From contig OX940867.1 of the NCBI GenBank assembly GCA_954871525.1, forward strand, positions 14,795,343 through 14,859,342: 64,000 nt of DNA. Reading direction: 5' to 3'. Position 1 is the first letter of the stretch. Every line of letters begins with the position of its first letter. Shown in pieces: positions 35,928-52,826 of the stretch. Origin of the DNA: Parietaria judaica (lineage: Eukaryota > Streptophyta > Magnoliopsida > Rosales > Urticaceae). The notes beneath the pieces were generated by a model, which was not told where the DNA came from, did no database searches, and saw only the letters and a list, made by a program, of their open reading frames with translations. Position numbers and translations under genes: made by a program.

Positions 35928-37146
35928 TGTTGATGCAGAAAAATGCCTCAAACATTCAGCGGCCCAATTGCTCGTGTTGGGCCGGGCCCAATGTCGTCTC
36001 TTTGATTTTTGTGACTTTAGGGCTTGGGTTCTGGACCTTTGAGTCGAACGGATCCTCCTCTGACTCGACGACCAGAAATCCGTGGTAAACTCCACTACCT
36101 GTTGCTAATAGGGCCAGGACTTGGCCTGACCCGGATTACAGGTTCGGGATACCAAAAACGGATTCCTGACCACCGCGTAGGGGGGGTCACGGTATCGACT
36201 CTCCAGTGAATCCTGGTGGATCAGACCCTCGACCGGCGTCACGGGGACAGATCCGGGTCCTCGGGCTATTCGCGTAATCTGTACATCTGCCGGAGATACA
36301 AGAATACTGGATAGAACGAGCACCTCACGGACCTAGAACCTTGGCAAGGGGTCTTAGATCGTGCCAGAATCTTCTCCAGAACTTCCGCTCAAACGTGTTT
36401 TCTCTCTCCCAGAACCTGGACAAAACAACACCCGAGATCAGGGAGAACCGGGGGGGGGATACCCCCTGATTCACCTCCGACGCTCAACATTAGTGGAATA
36501 TTTAAGGGGGAGGCGAGTTTATAGGGGGTAGAGAGAGGCTCGAGAGAATTTGGCCGAGTTCCGATGAGAGAAAATGAGTTCCGATGAGAGAAAATGAGTT
36601 CCCGTTTAACTGAAATCGAGCTTCTATTTATAAAGGAGTCCGGAGGTTGAAATGCAATTAAATCCTTATTTCGGAGGGGCCTCGTGGTAAATTTATAGTG
36701 GTTTTTGGGTCCTTGGATCATTCTGGACCCGTTGCCACCATCGGATCGCCAATCAGAGCAAAGACGCGCCTTCACGCGCCCAAAACAGCCCGACAGCACT
36801 TGTTCACGCGCGCGAGTAGAGGGGACAGGATGCGCTGACGTCAGCGTGCTGACGCGCGCGCGCTGATGTCAGACCCTGCGCAGTAGTGGGTCAGTGGGTC
36901 CCCCATGGGTGTTTCCGGCTCTTTTTCGTGTTTTCGAGGCATCCCGAGGGCGTTTTTCGCAAATTTTATGACTTTTTTGGGTGTTTTGATATTTTTAGGA
37001 ACATCTAGACACTATATTTTGCGAAAACGGACCTCCGGTGAATATTTTGTGACCAAATTGATTTATTTTAATAAATGAAAAATTAATTAACATAATTTTT
37101 CTAATATTAATTCATGAAAATCAACCCGGTAAAAATACCCGTAACA
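35928..37146 (-). repeat. solo LTR of the Tat-type gypsy family
   Basis: It runs from TGTTGATG to CCCGTAACA (1219 bp) and matches the LTR at 4342-5622 over its length (for example cggcccaattgct, gggccgggcccaatgtcgtc, accagaaatccgtgg). It is flanked by perfect gtaac duplications (35923-35927, 37147-37151). No internal region follows, so it is the recombination product of a former full element. Orientation is given to match 4342-5622. Confidence 0.93.
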
Positions 37147-37151
37147 GTAAC

Positions 37152-38866
37152 TAAACTAAATATAAATTAAAGTTAGTACACACACAATATTTTTATTAAG
37201 TATACAGAAATTAAGCTAAATATATGCAACAAAAGGACTTTTTATGTCTTTCATGAAATGAGTCGGTTAAAGTATTTTTTTTTAATAGCAAAATTGGTAT
37301 ACATAACAAAATTATTACATATAGATCTTAAACTTCTTAATTAATAATAACGAAATACTTTTTTTTGAAGGATAATAAAGAAATACTTGCTCTTGAATAG
37401 AGACAAACATGCATGCATTACACATATAAACTTACATGTACTTGCGCCTCGCAGTGGGATTCTTCGGTGTGATCAGTCAAAGCAAAGAGGGAAGAGCCAA
37501 CATGTGCATGAAAGTTGCCTTACTGTATTGAGAAAAAAATGTTGATGATGCTTATAATTGAATCTGCTCATTCTACAATAATAATGTTAGCCCCCATTCA
37601 ATTTTAATCCTCGTTCATTGTTTTTGCCAAGAGTAAAATCCAACTGCACGGCGGCGATGTCATAATCGGAAACATGTTGAAAAAATGTAGTACCGCTCAC
37701 TTATTGACACTCCCGGCCGAGCTCGATTTTAAAACTCGGAAAAAGTTAAGGCTTCGAACGTCTTACCATGAGTGGCTAGTCGGACTTGACATACTCAACC
37801 ACATGTCAAAAGAGGTTCAAAACATTAGCTGTATTTGCATCGAGAAAAAGAACAAAATAAGAACCTTACAATATCATTTAAAAAACAATTAGTGTATATC
37901 TCATAAGAAACCCGATTTCCGAAGAACGATTAAAACACAAAATGAGTATGTTAAAAAGAGAAGAAAAGGCAAGAGAGAGATACCTCATTCAGACGAATAC
38001 TATACCTAAGAGCAGCTTTACATCGTTCGTCTGATTCGGGGCTTACAAATTCTATTTCTAGGGAAGAATAAACGTTGAGCACCGGAACGATGAATCGACA
38101 ATCGGAATGTTGACTCGACAATCGAAGTAGATTTTAAAGGGGGGAGAGAATGAGATTGAGCGTGGTTTAATTTTGTCATTGCTCTGCTATTATGAGCATT
38201 CATCTTATATCATAATATGAAAGGTTTCATAAAACGTAACCTTATCTAATATTGTGAACATTCATTTTAAATAAAATTGAAAGGTCGCACACAACGTAAC
38301 TTGTAGATGCTACACTTAATTTTAGTTAATTAATTTTTCATTCCTCAGTTTTGTGAGCTATTATTGCTCTCTTCATTAAGTAGTATCCACCTTTTCTCAT
38401 CAAACGATGATGGTGAGATTACTATGAAAAGTTTAAGCTAAAGAGTATTTAGAATTTGAGGATTTTCAAAATTTAATGTTTGTGTGTTGCCACCTAATCA
38501 ACCAAAAACTGTCCTTATATATATATATATATTCTAAATATGTTGATATATTATAAATCTCTGTTTTAGCTATAATAGCACTCAAATGCCACATTGAAGT
38601 CCAATTTTGTTCATATCAAGCTAATAATGTCTTTTAAGCTCTAGACACGCATGCCTCCCTACTTTAATAAAAATATTAAATAATTAATATTTGTAGAGTT
38701 TAATTGTAGGAGTACACATATCTGTTGTGTAACAAATTTTAATGGGACACGGATAAAATTAGACCTTTGTAGTCTTTGGATACAATTTTGTTAAAAAAAA
38801 GACTCAAAATATGTCAATTACACTTTGGTACCAAATATTGAGTACTTATTCTATTCTAGTTCATAA
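37152..38866. other. intergenic DNA upstream of the GLR 3' end
   Basis: AT-rich. A somewhat GC-richer patch at 37640-37890 has an open frame of 72 codons (37674-37892) that I do not recognise and do not trust as a gene. Confidence 0.5.
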
Positions 38867-43103
<4,237 letters not shown>

Positions 43104-43519
43104 ATTGCTCGATACCCCCCTGCACAAGTGATAATATGTAAGGGTCAAACTCGAGCAGGGTACCGAGCTCTGGTCTTTATTTTGGCACGGTAAATTGCCG
43201 GAAAGGTTGATCAAAATGAGTTTTCGGTCAACTCGGTTTTTGAAATTATTTTATAAATTAATTATTTAAACGTAAAAATTGGATTCTACATACTTAAGTT
43301 ATCATAAATTAATTAAGAAAATAAATTCTATTATCACGACAAAAAAAAAAAAAAGTAATTTCTGGACACTGAAATAAATTTAATTTTCACTCTTTGTGAA
43401 TGTGGGACTCCGGATTTCAGATTCCCATATTGAATCCGAATAAAATTCGAATGTAGAGCTCTTGGATCCCTTTTTTTTTTTTTTTTTTTTTATCTGATAA
43501 ATTCAAACCGTTGAATACT

Positions 43520-43559
<40 letters not shown>

Positions 43560-44859
43560 TATAGAAAACCTGACACCACAATATATTCTATTTCATGACG
43601 TACCCGAATGTAGAATAATATTATACTTTATCGGATAAAGTTTATCCTTAGTATATATATGCATGAATGGGATAAAAAAATATTGATATGACTTGCCTTT
43701 GTTTATCCAAATATATGAGGTTTTGCGAGGTGGATGATTTAGTTTGAGTGAGAGTGAAGGTCAAAATATACAAGTTATTATTAAGTAGTGGAGTTGATGA
43801 TAAACATATAACATTAGCAATGGAACACTGACTCAACACTTGACTTGACTCTATGCATCCCACTTCTTTGCTGATCATTTTCTCATTAATTCTTGGCTCT
43901 ACACTTGTTTGGAGAAAATGGTTTGTATTAATAATAATAATGATCACAGTTCCAGATTAGAGACACTAACACACATTTTGCACGAGTGGTCAAAATAATT
44001 GGTCGGGTTTTCGGCGTTGACTTTTTTTTTTTTTGGGGTCCGTGAAACACAGCTTTGTGTATTAAAGCAACACGAGATACACGGATATCATAAGCTTCTG
44101 TCAGTCACTGTAACTATTCTTTCCTTTTTTTTTTTTTTTTTTTTTTATAAGAGTAGTAAGAAGATAAGATATTTGTTGTCATATTTTAATTTGCAATTAT
44201 AAAATATAATCTTGAGGTAGGTGCAAAATTCAATGCTCATGACATTAAAAAATTAGGACAACGTACACTAATCTGTGGAGCAAATTTGTGGTCATTACGA
44301 ATCAATTAATTTTTTGCATTTACTTAGCCATGAGAAAAGTAGAGTAAATTGTAAAAGAGTGTTCAAACTTTTAATCTATGGATCTTGAGTATGACATGGT
44401 ATCATAAATTCACGGGAATTGAGGATTTCTATTTTTACGGATTTTGTATTTTTTTTTAATTAAAATTAATCCAGTCATTTTCTTGAATGCATTAAAGGAT
44501 GACATCAAGTAGACCAAATAGCTTTCTAAACCTCGATAAGAAAGAAATAAATGATGGGTGATTAATATAATAAATAGTAAATAGCCATAACTTATTTTGT
44601 ACGATATATATATATATATATATATATATGTTAAATCTTTTTGCTTTCCCTTCAATTAAATCTAATTAACTACAGTAACATATATGTTAAAACGTATTTA
44701 GAGGTTTCAATACTTTTGATTTTTCATAATTAGTATTAACATTGCATTAGATTCGACCAAAAATAAGTATTGCATCTGAGACACCCATGAACTCCTACCC
44801 AAGTCTCTAGTCATCTTCTCCTTTTTTTCCCTTTCTATAGCTACATGGTCAGACTGTGA
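43104..44859. other. GLR upstream region with microsatellites
   Basis: The probable GLR promoter lies just above 43103. No gene is seen further up. Simple repeats are T21 at 43471-43491, (AT)n at 43523-43557, T22 at 44125-44146 and (AT)n at 44604-44629. Confidence 0.6.
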
Positions 44860-46013
44860 GTTTAAGCCTGATTTGACTGAACTGAGACTAACAGAATCTC
44901 AAACTAGCAGAAGGGAGCCTAACATAATGAAGACTAGCAGGAGGTGAGACGGACAGGAAAGAAGACGAGCAAGATTGCTCAATCATAGACTAACAACTCT
45001 GTTAGGATAAAAGTCTAGTAGCTTTGCTAGTCCACGCAAGAAGTCAATGAAGCTATTCCTGGAAGGTGCCAAACTTGAGGAGCAAGTTTGGGGATTTGAT
45101 TTAGCTTCCCGATTTGTTATGATTTGGCTATGATTGTAGAAGAGGCTCGTCTGAGAAGAGATCAAGCATTGAGACGTAGCCTCGCCGGGAAGGATGTTCG
45201 ACGAGTCAACGAAGGCGTCTCTCGCCAGGTCAACGCGTGGACGTGGACACCACGAGGTCGACAAGGAAGGAGCATCCCTCGCCAGGTCAACGCGTGGATG
45301 CGAACACCTCGAGGTCGACAAAGAAGGAGCATCCCTCGCCAGCTTAAGGCCCTCGCCATAACAAGCTCGCCAACACCTGCGAGGTCGACAAGGAGCACCC
45401 TTCGCCGGTAATACCCTCGCCATTCAGCCAAGGTCACCCCCACGCCGCGAACATCGGCACTTCCGACGAGTCAAACCACATCGTCATTCACCCGCCATTT
45501 ATCACTAACCAAGAACTATGTAGGACCTGATTCTCTTAAACTGAGATACGTAGGAAGGCTCGCCCAACCATAAGCGACGGGGCATGGGCCCGATCTACCT
45601 TTTTTTGCAGGTCTTCCCTCGCCATAGGAGCTCGCCAAGGAAGGGAAATCATGAAGAATCATCAAGGACACCTCAGAGCATCATCAAGACCGGAGTTCGC
45701 CCAGACGAGGACTTCGCCGCGATGAGGAGCTCGCCAAAGACTTTGCCCCGATGAGGAGCTCGCCAAGGACTTCACCACGACGAGGAGCTCGCCAAAGACT
45801 TCGCCCCGACAAGGAGCTCGCCAAGGAAGGAAGTTCGCCAATGATCGCCAAGAACAGCCCGGAGACTCATCCAAGACGACGGATTCGCCTCCAGCTTTGA
45901 CGATCATCAGTCAACCTGCGTTGACTCAGCATTCAATCATCCAGGTGTTCAGCGGGTCTAACTTGGGACCCGAACCTTGGATCCGACTCTAAGTTAAAGT
46001 GTACGCATTAACA
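44860..46013. repeat. GC-rich LTR-like repeat with internal tandem arrays
   Basis: An abrupt GC-rich block in AT-rich DNA. It contains about 62-bp direct repeats at 45205-45340 (ctcgccaggtcaacgcgtgg and variants), and about 30-bp repeats at 45710-45840 (gaggagctcgccaa, gacttcgcc). It also has the module gaactatgtaggacctgat and atacgtaggaaggctcgcc at 45513-45591, shared with the LTRs at 8221 and 31607. This suggests an LTR or LTR fragment of a related gypsy family. The ends are not certain and no coding region is present. Confidence 0.5.
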
Positions 46014-46173
46014 TTTATTATTCATGATGTCGACATTAATAATGTTATGTGCTGAGTGCCTCTATGTTATAATATTTATAGGTGTAATTATATTGTCATG
46101 AAGGTAAAATTAGACCAGAACCATCCAGTTTAGACGTTAGAATATATATATATATATTTTTTCCTGTTAACAT

Positions 46174-46797
46174 TGTTAGCAAAGGAACAAAGGAAAAGAA
46201 AGAGCTCGATATTTTATTAACGAAGGCAATCAAAATAGAGGTAAACACAGATTCGAAAAACTAAGAAGAATATAATCTTTAAATCTAATCTGGGTATTTT
46301 TTGTGTGTAGTGCTATCTCTTCAAGCTTCGAATCTATTTCCCGGTCGGCGTCTTCAAGAGCTTCGGTTCTTCCAAGTTCAGCGAGCGAGCTATCAGAATC
46401 TGCAAAAACAAGAAACACACACCGATTCGCGTTGGACGCTTTCCTTGAAACAGATTCGCCTCCTCCGGTGAGCTTGAGGATGTACAGGCGTCGGCTTCCC
46501 AGGATAAAACGGCGCTCGACGATTTCGGTGCTCTCCGACAATCGCCGACGAACTGATATTGCTCTGTAAACTCTATTACTCAAAGGACTCTAATCTTTTT
46601 CAGATTACTTCTCTCAAGACTTGTGTTTTCTCCAAAACTCTTTTGTTATATATATAGAGAAATATGAGATCAGATTTTGATGCTCATAAATCAAAACGAC
46701 TGAAAACGTTTTTAGCATTCAAGCCATATTGAATGTTTACAAACGTTCACAAATTCAATGGTCATTTAACTCCTATATAGCTGTTATTTTTCTAACA
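46174..46797 (-). repeat. 3' LTR of the gag-less copia element
   Basis: It runs from TGTTAGCAAAGG to TTTTTCTAACA, 624 bp. By eye I find no difference from the LTR at 51119-51742. Confidence 0.95.
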
Positions 46798-47388
46798 ATC
46801 CCCCACATAAATGACATTGACGACTCACCCCAAAAACACCTAAGATTGAGTAATAGAGTTTAACGGTCGAATTTGCTTAGGATAGGTAGGTGTTACCTTT
46901 GAACCTTCCCACGTGAAATACATTATTCTTACTGGCCGATTAGTAGATCGTGACGATGTCTTTGAACTATTCAACCATCCGTGTAAGTTATAATATACTT
47001 CACACAAATTTTCCCTCAGACATATTCAGTTCTCACTATTGTGTTCGTTCATGGTCTTGAACACCTTCTGGTTCTGCGAGAGTTTACGGAACTTGTGCCC
47101 GTTACAATTCCGTTGAAGCGACCCCACTTCACTCTAACATAGGTGATCTTACTTAAGAGCAACACGTATGCTCCGCTCGATTAACATTTATCGGCGTGTA
47201 AGAATCATTAAAAGCTTCTTAGCTTATCCTGTAGCCTTATGTGTATCACTGTTTATCATCACAGGAATGGACCAGGGTGTACCCCCACAGTGATCCGTAA
47301 AGTTTTATCCAGCTCGGTTTTCCCATTGAACCTACTTCTTGGGATCTCCAGTCAATTAGGTTGGGTTTCCACTGTTAAAACCTTATTC

Positions 47389-50300
47389 TTAAATGGGCTT
47401 AAGTCCCAATCCTTTTGATGACTTCTCAACTAACTCTCTAGTTAACCCTTTGGTTAGCGGATCCGCAATATTATCATTTGACCTGACATGGTCAATTGTG
47501 ATAACTCCTGTTGAGACTAGTTGTCTAATGGTATTGTGTCTACGACGCATATGTCTAGACTTACCATTATACATTCGATTTTTCGCTCTTCCTATTGCCG
47601 ACTGACTGTCGCAATGGATACATATCGGTGGCACTGGTTTTGGCCACATTGGAATATCTTCCAGAAATTGTTTTAGCCATTCGGCTTCTTCGCCGCACTG
47701 GTCTAAAGCAACGAACTCAGATTCCATCGTTGATCTGGTTATTACCGTCTGTTTAGAAGATTTCCACGACACAGCTGCACCTGCTAGTGTGAAAACGTAC
47801 CCGCTAGTTGATTTTGAATCTTGTATGTTAGATATCCAACTAGCATCGCTATAGCCTTCTATAACTGATGGGTGTCTCACATAGTGTAGCCCATAATTTC
47901 TTGTAAATCTCAAGTATTTTAGCAACCTGACTATCGCTTTCCAGTGATCAGTTCCAGGATTACTTGTATACCTACTAAGCTTGCTCACTGCATAAGCTAT
48001 ATCTGGTCTGGTACAACTCATAAGATACATGAGACTACCTATCACTCTAGAATATTCAAGTTGCCCAACGACTTCCTCTTTATTCTTTGACAAATGAATA
48101 TTTGCATCAAAAGGAGTTCTCACTTCTCCAGTTTCACCATTACTGAACTTCTCTAATATTTTATCCACGTAATGGGATTGACTTAAGATAAGTCCATCAG
48201 ATGTTCTTATGATCTTAACACCTAAAATCACATCTACAAGGCCCATATCTTTCATATCAAATTTAGAGTTCAAAAGCCTCTTAGTAGTTTTGATCATATG
48301 ATCATTACTCCCAACGATTAACATATCATCGACATATAGACATAGGATTACGTATCCTTTATCTGTATCTTTCACATAGATACATTTGTCACATTCATTG
48401 ATCTTGAATCCATTTGTTAACATGACGTTGTCAAATTTCTCATGCCATTGTTTTGGCGCTTGTTTAAGTCCATATAAAGACTTAACCAACTTGCAAACCT
48501 TATTTTCTTTATTCGGAGCAGAAAACCCCTCAGGTTGTTCCATGTAGATTTCTTCATCTAAATCTCCGTTCAGAAAAGCAGTTCTAACATCCATCTGATG
48601 TACTTCAAGATTTCGCAAAGCTGCGATTGCTAACACCATTCGTATTGATGTTATCTTCGTTACAGGAGAATATGTGTCAAAATAGTCAAGACCTTCACGT
48701 TGCCTGTATCCTTTGATAACAAGTCTTGCTTTATATTTATCGATTGATCCATCATCTTTTAATTTTCTTTTGAAGACCCACTTGGACCCTAATGGTTTAC
48801 TTCCCGGAGGAAGATCTACCAGCTCCCATGTGTGGTTTTGTAGGATCGAATCAATCTCACTCTTTATGGCTTCTTTCCATAAAGGTCCCTCACTAGAACT
48901 TACAGCTTCGTTGTATGTTCGAGGTTCACTTTCTAACATGTAAGTTAAAAAATCGGGTCCAAACGACTTTTCCACCCTTGCTCGTTTACTACGTCTAGGT
49001 TCAATCTCATCCCTGTCTAGCTCTTCACTAGTTTCGGAAGTCGTTTCATCTACGTTTTTAGATGAACTTGAACCATTGCTTGACTTACAAGGAAATACAT
49101 CTTCGAAGAACGATGCATTTCTTGATTCCATGATCGTGTTCTTGTGAATTTCAGGGTTATCTGATTTATACACAAGGAACCGATACGCATTACTGTTATG
49201 CGCATAACCAATAAAGATACAATCTACGGTCCTCGGACCTATTTTCATCTTTTTGGGTGCGGGCGCCATAACTTTGGCTAAACACCCCCACATTTTGAGA
49301 TATTTATAGGAAGGTCTTCTTCCTTTCCATAACTCATAAGGGGTTTTATCTTCCTTCTTTTTAGGAACTTTATTCAGAAGATAATTAGCTGACAGTACAG
49401 CTTCTCCCCACATGTTCTGTGGCAACCCAGAACTTATCAACATCGCATTCATCATTTCTTTGAGAGTACGATTTTTACGTTCAGCCACTCCGTTTGACTG
49501 AGGCGAGTAAGGTGGCGTTTTTTCGTGAATGATACCGCTTTTAGTACAAAACTCCTCAAACGGTGCAACATATTCACCACCACGATCACTTCTGACCATC
49601 TTAATTTTCTTATTAAGTTGGTTTTCAACTTCTTGCTTATAGATAACAAATTTCTCTATAGCTTCGTCTTTGCTTTTTAGCAAATATACATAACAATACT
49701 TAGTACAATCATCAATGAAAGTAATAAAGTATTTGTTTCCACCTCTTGTTTCAACAAACTTGAGATCACAAATATCGGTATGTATTAATCCAAGAGGTTC
49801 CGCATTTCTCTCAACGTTCTTAAACGATGATCGAGTCAATTTTGCCTCTACGCAAGTTCCGCACTTGTGTTTATGGTCAATTTCAAACTTTGGGATATGT
49901 TCCATATTAATTAGTCTTCGCAAAGAACCGTAATTAACGTGTCCTAGTCTCCCATGCCATAAGTTTGAAGACTCAAGCATATACGTGGAAGACTTTCGTT
50001 TCTTACCGATAACGGGATTAGGCCTCGTAATGACCTTAACATTCATTTTCCACATCCCATTTTTCACATATCCTTTTCCAATTGGAATTCCATATTTCGA
50101 TAAAATCATCTCATCGGATTCTAAAATCAGTTTAAATCCATGCTTACTAAGCATCGTGCCGGAAATTAAATTCATCCGGAAATCAGGGACGTACAAAACA
50201 TCGTTGAGCTTTAGCTCTTTCCCCGATGTCATTTTCAGGAACACCGTTCCATGACCTTTCACTTTTGAATTTGTCAAATTTCCCATATAGAGCTTTTGCT

Positions 50301-50433
50301 CAATTTCGTCCAATGCTAGTTCCTTGAACATAGCTCTGTCAATACAAACATGACGTGTGGTACTGCTATCAAGCCACCACTCATTTGGGTCGAATTCACC
50401 CATTTTCATTTCAGAAACGACGTATGTTTCCAT
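47389..50433 (-). CDS. copia protease-integrase-RT-RNase H polyprotein, no gag
   Basis: It encodes 1014 aa, uninterrupted, starting at an ATG directly preceded in frame by TAA. The protease motif is WWLDSST (D22) where the family has D-S/T-G-A, so the invariant Gly is Ser. Integrase zinc residues are H160, H165, C191 and C194. The core acids are D220 (HTDICDL), D283 (RSDRGGEY) and E318 (NGVAERKNR). RT has [13 protein letters not shown] near 613-625, [10 protein letters not shown] near 651 and the catalytic YVDD at 700-703. RNase H has YSDASW, the Glu in TMESEFVAL and HCDSQSA, and the frame ends GLKPI. The enzymes look intact apart from the protease. No CCHC knuckle or gag domain is present, so particles would have to come from another element. 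Confidence 0.93.
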   Translation of the reverse strand: METYVVSEMKMGEFDPNEWWLDSSTTRHVCIDRAMFKELALDEIEQKLYMGNLTNSKVKGHGTVFLKMTSGKELKLNDVLYVPDFRMNLISGTMLSKHGFKLILESDEMILSKYGIPIGKGYVKNGMWKMNVKVITRPNPVIGKKRKSSTYMLESSNLWHGRLGHVNYGSLRRLINMEHIPKFEIDHKHKCGTCVEAKLTRSSFKNVERNAEPLGLIHTDICDLKFVETRGGNKYFITFIDDCTKYCYVYLLKSKDEAIEKFVIYKQEVENQLNKKIKMVRSDRGGEYVAPFEEFCTKSGIIHEKTPPYSPQSNGVAERKNRTLKEMMNAMLISSGLPQNMWGEAVLSANYLLNKVPKKKEDKTPYELWKGRRPSYKYLKMWGCLAKVMAPAPKKMKIGPRTVDCIFIGYAHNSNAYRFLVYKSDNPEIHKNTIMESRNASFFEDVFPCKSSNGSSSSKNVDETTSETSEELDRDEIEPRRSKRARVEKSFGPDFLTYMLESEPRTYNEAVSSSEGPLWKEAIKSEIDSILQNHTWELVDLPPGSKPLGSKWVFKRKLKDDGSIDKYKARLVIKGYRQREGLDYFDTYSPVTKITSIRMVLAIAALRNLEVHQMDVRTAFLNGDLDEEIYMEQPEGFSAPNKENKVCKLVKSLYGLKQAPKQWHEKFDNVMLTNGFKINECDKCIYVKDTDKGYVILCLYVDDMLIVGSNDHMIKTTKRLLNSKFDMKDMGLVDVILGVKIIRTSDGLILSQSHYVDKILEKFSNGETGEVRTPFDANIHLSKNKEEVVGQLEYSRVIGSLMYLMSCTRPDIAYAVSKLSRYTSNPGTDHWKAIVRLLKYLRFTRNYGLHYVRHPSVIEGYSDASWISNIQDSKSTSGYVFTLAGAAVSWKSSKQTVITRSTMESEFVALDQCGEEAEWLKQFLEDIPMWPKPVPPICIHCDSQSAIGRAKNRMYNGKSRHMRRRHNTIRQLVSTGVITIDHVRSNDNIADPLTKGLTRELVEKSSKGLGLKPI

Positions 50434-51118
50434 TTATATTATCCCGATCAAAAAGTTTTTCAAAAATTATTTGCTACAATAAGTCCCGTGATATAACAGA
50501 ACTATGCAACAAAAGATACTTAAAAAAAAAAATAATGTCACAGATGCACAATGCTATACATATAAATATTTATACTTGGTCAATAACTCGGTATAATGAA
50601 AATTTCACAATATGTGTATCACCAAGGACTACTTAAACAAATCGATCTAAACCAAAAGCAGAGGCAATTGACTAAAAAACTAGCTAAACAATAACTAGGA
50701 ATGAAAATTACCAAAACAACCCCAATCTGATTAGACAATATAGGCAAATTCACAATCTGACATATATATTATATATTTTATAGACTTCTAGAGATAATCA
50801 AAAGAAACTAAAGCATATATACTATATTATTCAAAGCGATCAATGTCACAGCTTCTCAATATATAAAGAATAAAATATTGAATAAAAAAATAATTGCTAA
50901 CAGCTGTTGATTTGACTACTCGGGAAGGTTACGTGTAGGCGTGTAGCTATTTTGCAGCCAAGATTAACACGTAATGTAAGGTCAGAAAATGTACCCTTAT
51001 ACCACGCTTTTCAACTTTGCTCAGTAGTCCTTCGTTCTTCTTTGTAATTCCTCTCTGTATTTTCTTCTTCGTTTTTCTCTCCTTCTCTTCCAAGAAAATA
51101 TTAGATCTGTTTCAAGAT
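50434..51118 (-). other. internal region of the copia element where gag and the primer site should be
   Basis: 685 bp of AT-rich sequence with stops in all frames and no retroviral zinc knuckle. A copia gag normally needs about 900 bp or more. Either gag was deleted or replaced, or it is unrecognisable. Confidence 0.65.
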
Positions 51119-51742
51119 TGTTAGCAAAGGAACAAAGGAAAAGAAAGAGCTCGATATTTTATTAACGAAGGCAATCAAAATAGAGGTAAACACAGATTCG
51201 AAAAACTAAGAAGAATATAATCTTTAAATCTAATCTGGGTATTTTTTGTGTGTAGTGCTATCTCTTCAAGCTTCGAATCTATTTCCCGGTCGGCGTCTTC
51301 AAGAGCTTCGGTTCTTCCAAGTTCAGCGAGCGAGCTATCAGAATCTGCAAAAACAAGAAACACACACCGATTCGCGTTGGACGCTTTCCTTGAAACAGAT
51401 TCGCCTCCTCCGGTGAGCTTGAGGATGTACAGGCGTCGGCTTCCCAGGATAAAACGGCGCTCGACGATTTCGGTGCTCTCCGACAATCGCCGACGAACTG
51501 ATATTGCTCTGTAAACTCTATTACTCAAAGGACTCTAATCTTTTTCAGATTACTTCTCTCAAGACTTGTGTTTTCTCCAAAACTCTTTTGTTATATATAT
51601 AGAGAAATATGAGATCAGATTTTGATGCTCATAAATCAAAACGACTGAAAACGTTTTTAGCATTCAAGCCATATTGAATGTTTACAAACGTTCACAAATT
51701 CAATGGTCATTTAACTCCTATATAGCTGTTATTTTTCTAACA
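51119..51742 (-). repeat. 5' LTR of the gag-less copia element
   Basis: It is 624 bp with the same ends and the same sequence as 46174-46797 as far as I can read. It would carry the element's promoter, read on the minus strand. Confidence 0.95.
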
Positions 51743-51747
51743 AACAT

Positions 51748-52332
51748 CTCATTCATTTTGGGTAGAACCTAAATCTTTTGCACTTAATTTTTATTTTGTT
51801 ATGAATATGATAAACTACATGACTTATAATCTTTTCTTTTCTTTTGATCTTCAGTACGCTTATACCTTTGATTCAACTTATTAATCAGAGTCTTTCCGTA
51901 GTATTTTTACTGCTCTATAAATAAAGATTTTTGTAATACGAAATACACAAATAATCTTTATTGTCACCTTTTCACAATCTCCATTAGAGACTTTGCATTC
52001 AATTCTAAATCTGGTGTTTTGTTCTCAGAATATGATGAAATAACAAACAGCTAGAGCATGGATTGATAAAATATTGTTGCAACTAACTCAGAAGGCAAGT
52101 CATTTTATGTGTTCTTTTTTATTCAGTTATATGCGAGTTTGAGGATAACATTACGTGAATAAATCAACAAATGTGGAGTTTGCTTTGAATATGTAGTTGT
52201 TTTGATTACATCACCACTATTTTTATTTAAAGCAAAACGAAATATTATCTATCCACCGTGCGAAGCACGGTGCCATTCACTAGTTTATGAGTAATGAGGC
52301 ATGTGTATTCGCTATGAGACCATTAATGGAAC
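51748..52332. other. spacer between the two copia insertions, ending in a Helitron tail
   Basis: AT-rich, non-coding. It contains the Helitron 3' end at 52254-52283. Since it borders the copia duplication at 51743-51747, the copia element probably inserted into this older Helitron. Confidence 0.5.
52254..52283 (+). mobile_element. Helitron 3' terminus
   Basis: A perfect 8-bp stem, CACCGTGC (52254-52261) and GCACGGTG (52265-52272), with loop GAA, is followed 7 bases later by CTAG (52280-52283) and then T. This is the Helitron 3' signature on the plus strand. The 5' end must lie to the left, possibly beyond the copia element at 46174. I did not find it. Confidence 0.65.
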
Positions 52333-52762
52333 TGTTAGGGAATAAACACCAAATCCCCTTCAAACCGAAGACGAAATAATGGCAAGAAAGCGAAATGAAA
52401 ATGACACCGGAGATTATAGTGGTTCGCCCCCAATGCGGGAGGTACGTCCACTTGCCGCTTGCAAATATGATCCACTAGAATCTCCAACGGAGTTGTTCGA
52501 ATACACCCTCGAGCTCACTAACTCTTCCCTTGTGTTTACAAGTATTTCACTCCAAGCTCTTCTCACAAAGCTCTCACCTTTTCTCTCTTCTTCTTCAAGG
52601 ATGAAGAAACCCACGAGCTCTCATACATAGCCTTGGTCAAAGCTTGTCCAAGAAGACAACTTTTCCATCATGAAAGTCTAAAAGCAATGCAAGAGGAAAT
52701 ACCAATATTACCCCTAAGCTAATCATGACTTTCCCAATTGAATTAGGCTTCACATCATAACA
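52333..52762 (-). repeat. 3' LTR of the Tork-like copia element
   Basis: It runs from TGTTAGGGAATAAAC to CATCATAACA, 430 bp. By eye I find no difference from 56864-57293. Confidence 0.95.
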
Positions 52763-52826
52763 ATCTCCCACTTGAAGACTAATTGCAATCATCCGTCTCC
52801 AAGCTTGCAAGCGGCGGCTCCGATCA

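Larger units (their letters stand above)
46174..51742 (-). mobile_element. complete Ty1/copia insertion lacking a recognisable gag
   Basis: The LTRs are 46174-46797 and 51119-51742, flanked by perfect 5-bp duplications aacat (46169-46173, 51743-51747). The total is 5569 bp. Read on the minus strand, a polypurine stretch (GTGGGGGAT) abuts the 3' LTR. One long open frame (50433-47389) encodes protease to RNase H. Between the 5' LTR and that frame (50434-51118) the DNA is AT-rich with no gag-like frame. The sequence next to the 5' LTR (ATCTTGAAACAGATC) is not the common initiator-Met primer site. The insertion is recent by its LTRs but looks non-autonomous. Confidence 0.95.

Noticed and set aside
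37674..37892. 72-codon plus-strand frame in a slightly GC-richer patch
   Set aside because: No start context, domain or neighbour supports it. Kept only as part of the intergenic description.
45124..45443. Opposed frames of about 95-146 codons, Arg/Pro-rich
   Set aside because: They arise from the 62-bp tandem repeats in an LTR-like block.
46230..46583. 117-codon minus-strand frame, repeated identically at 51175-51528
   Set aside because: It lies wholly inside the two copia LTRs. LTR sequence is not expected to code, and the duplication is explained by the element.
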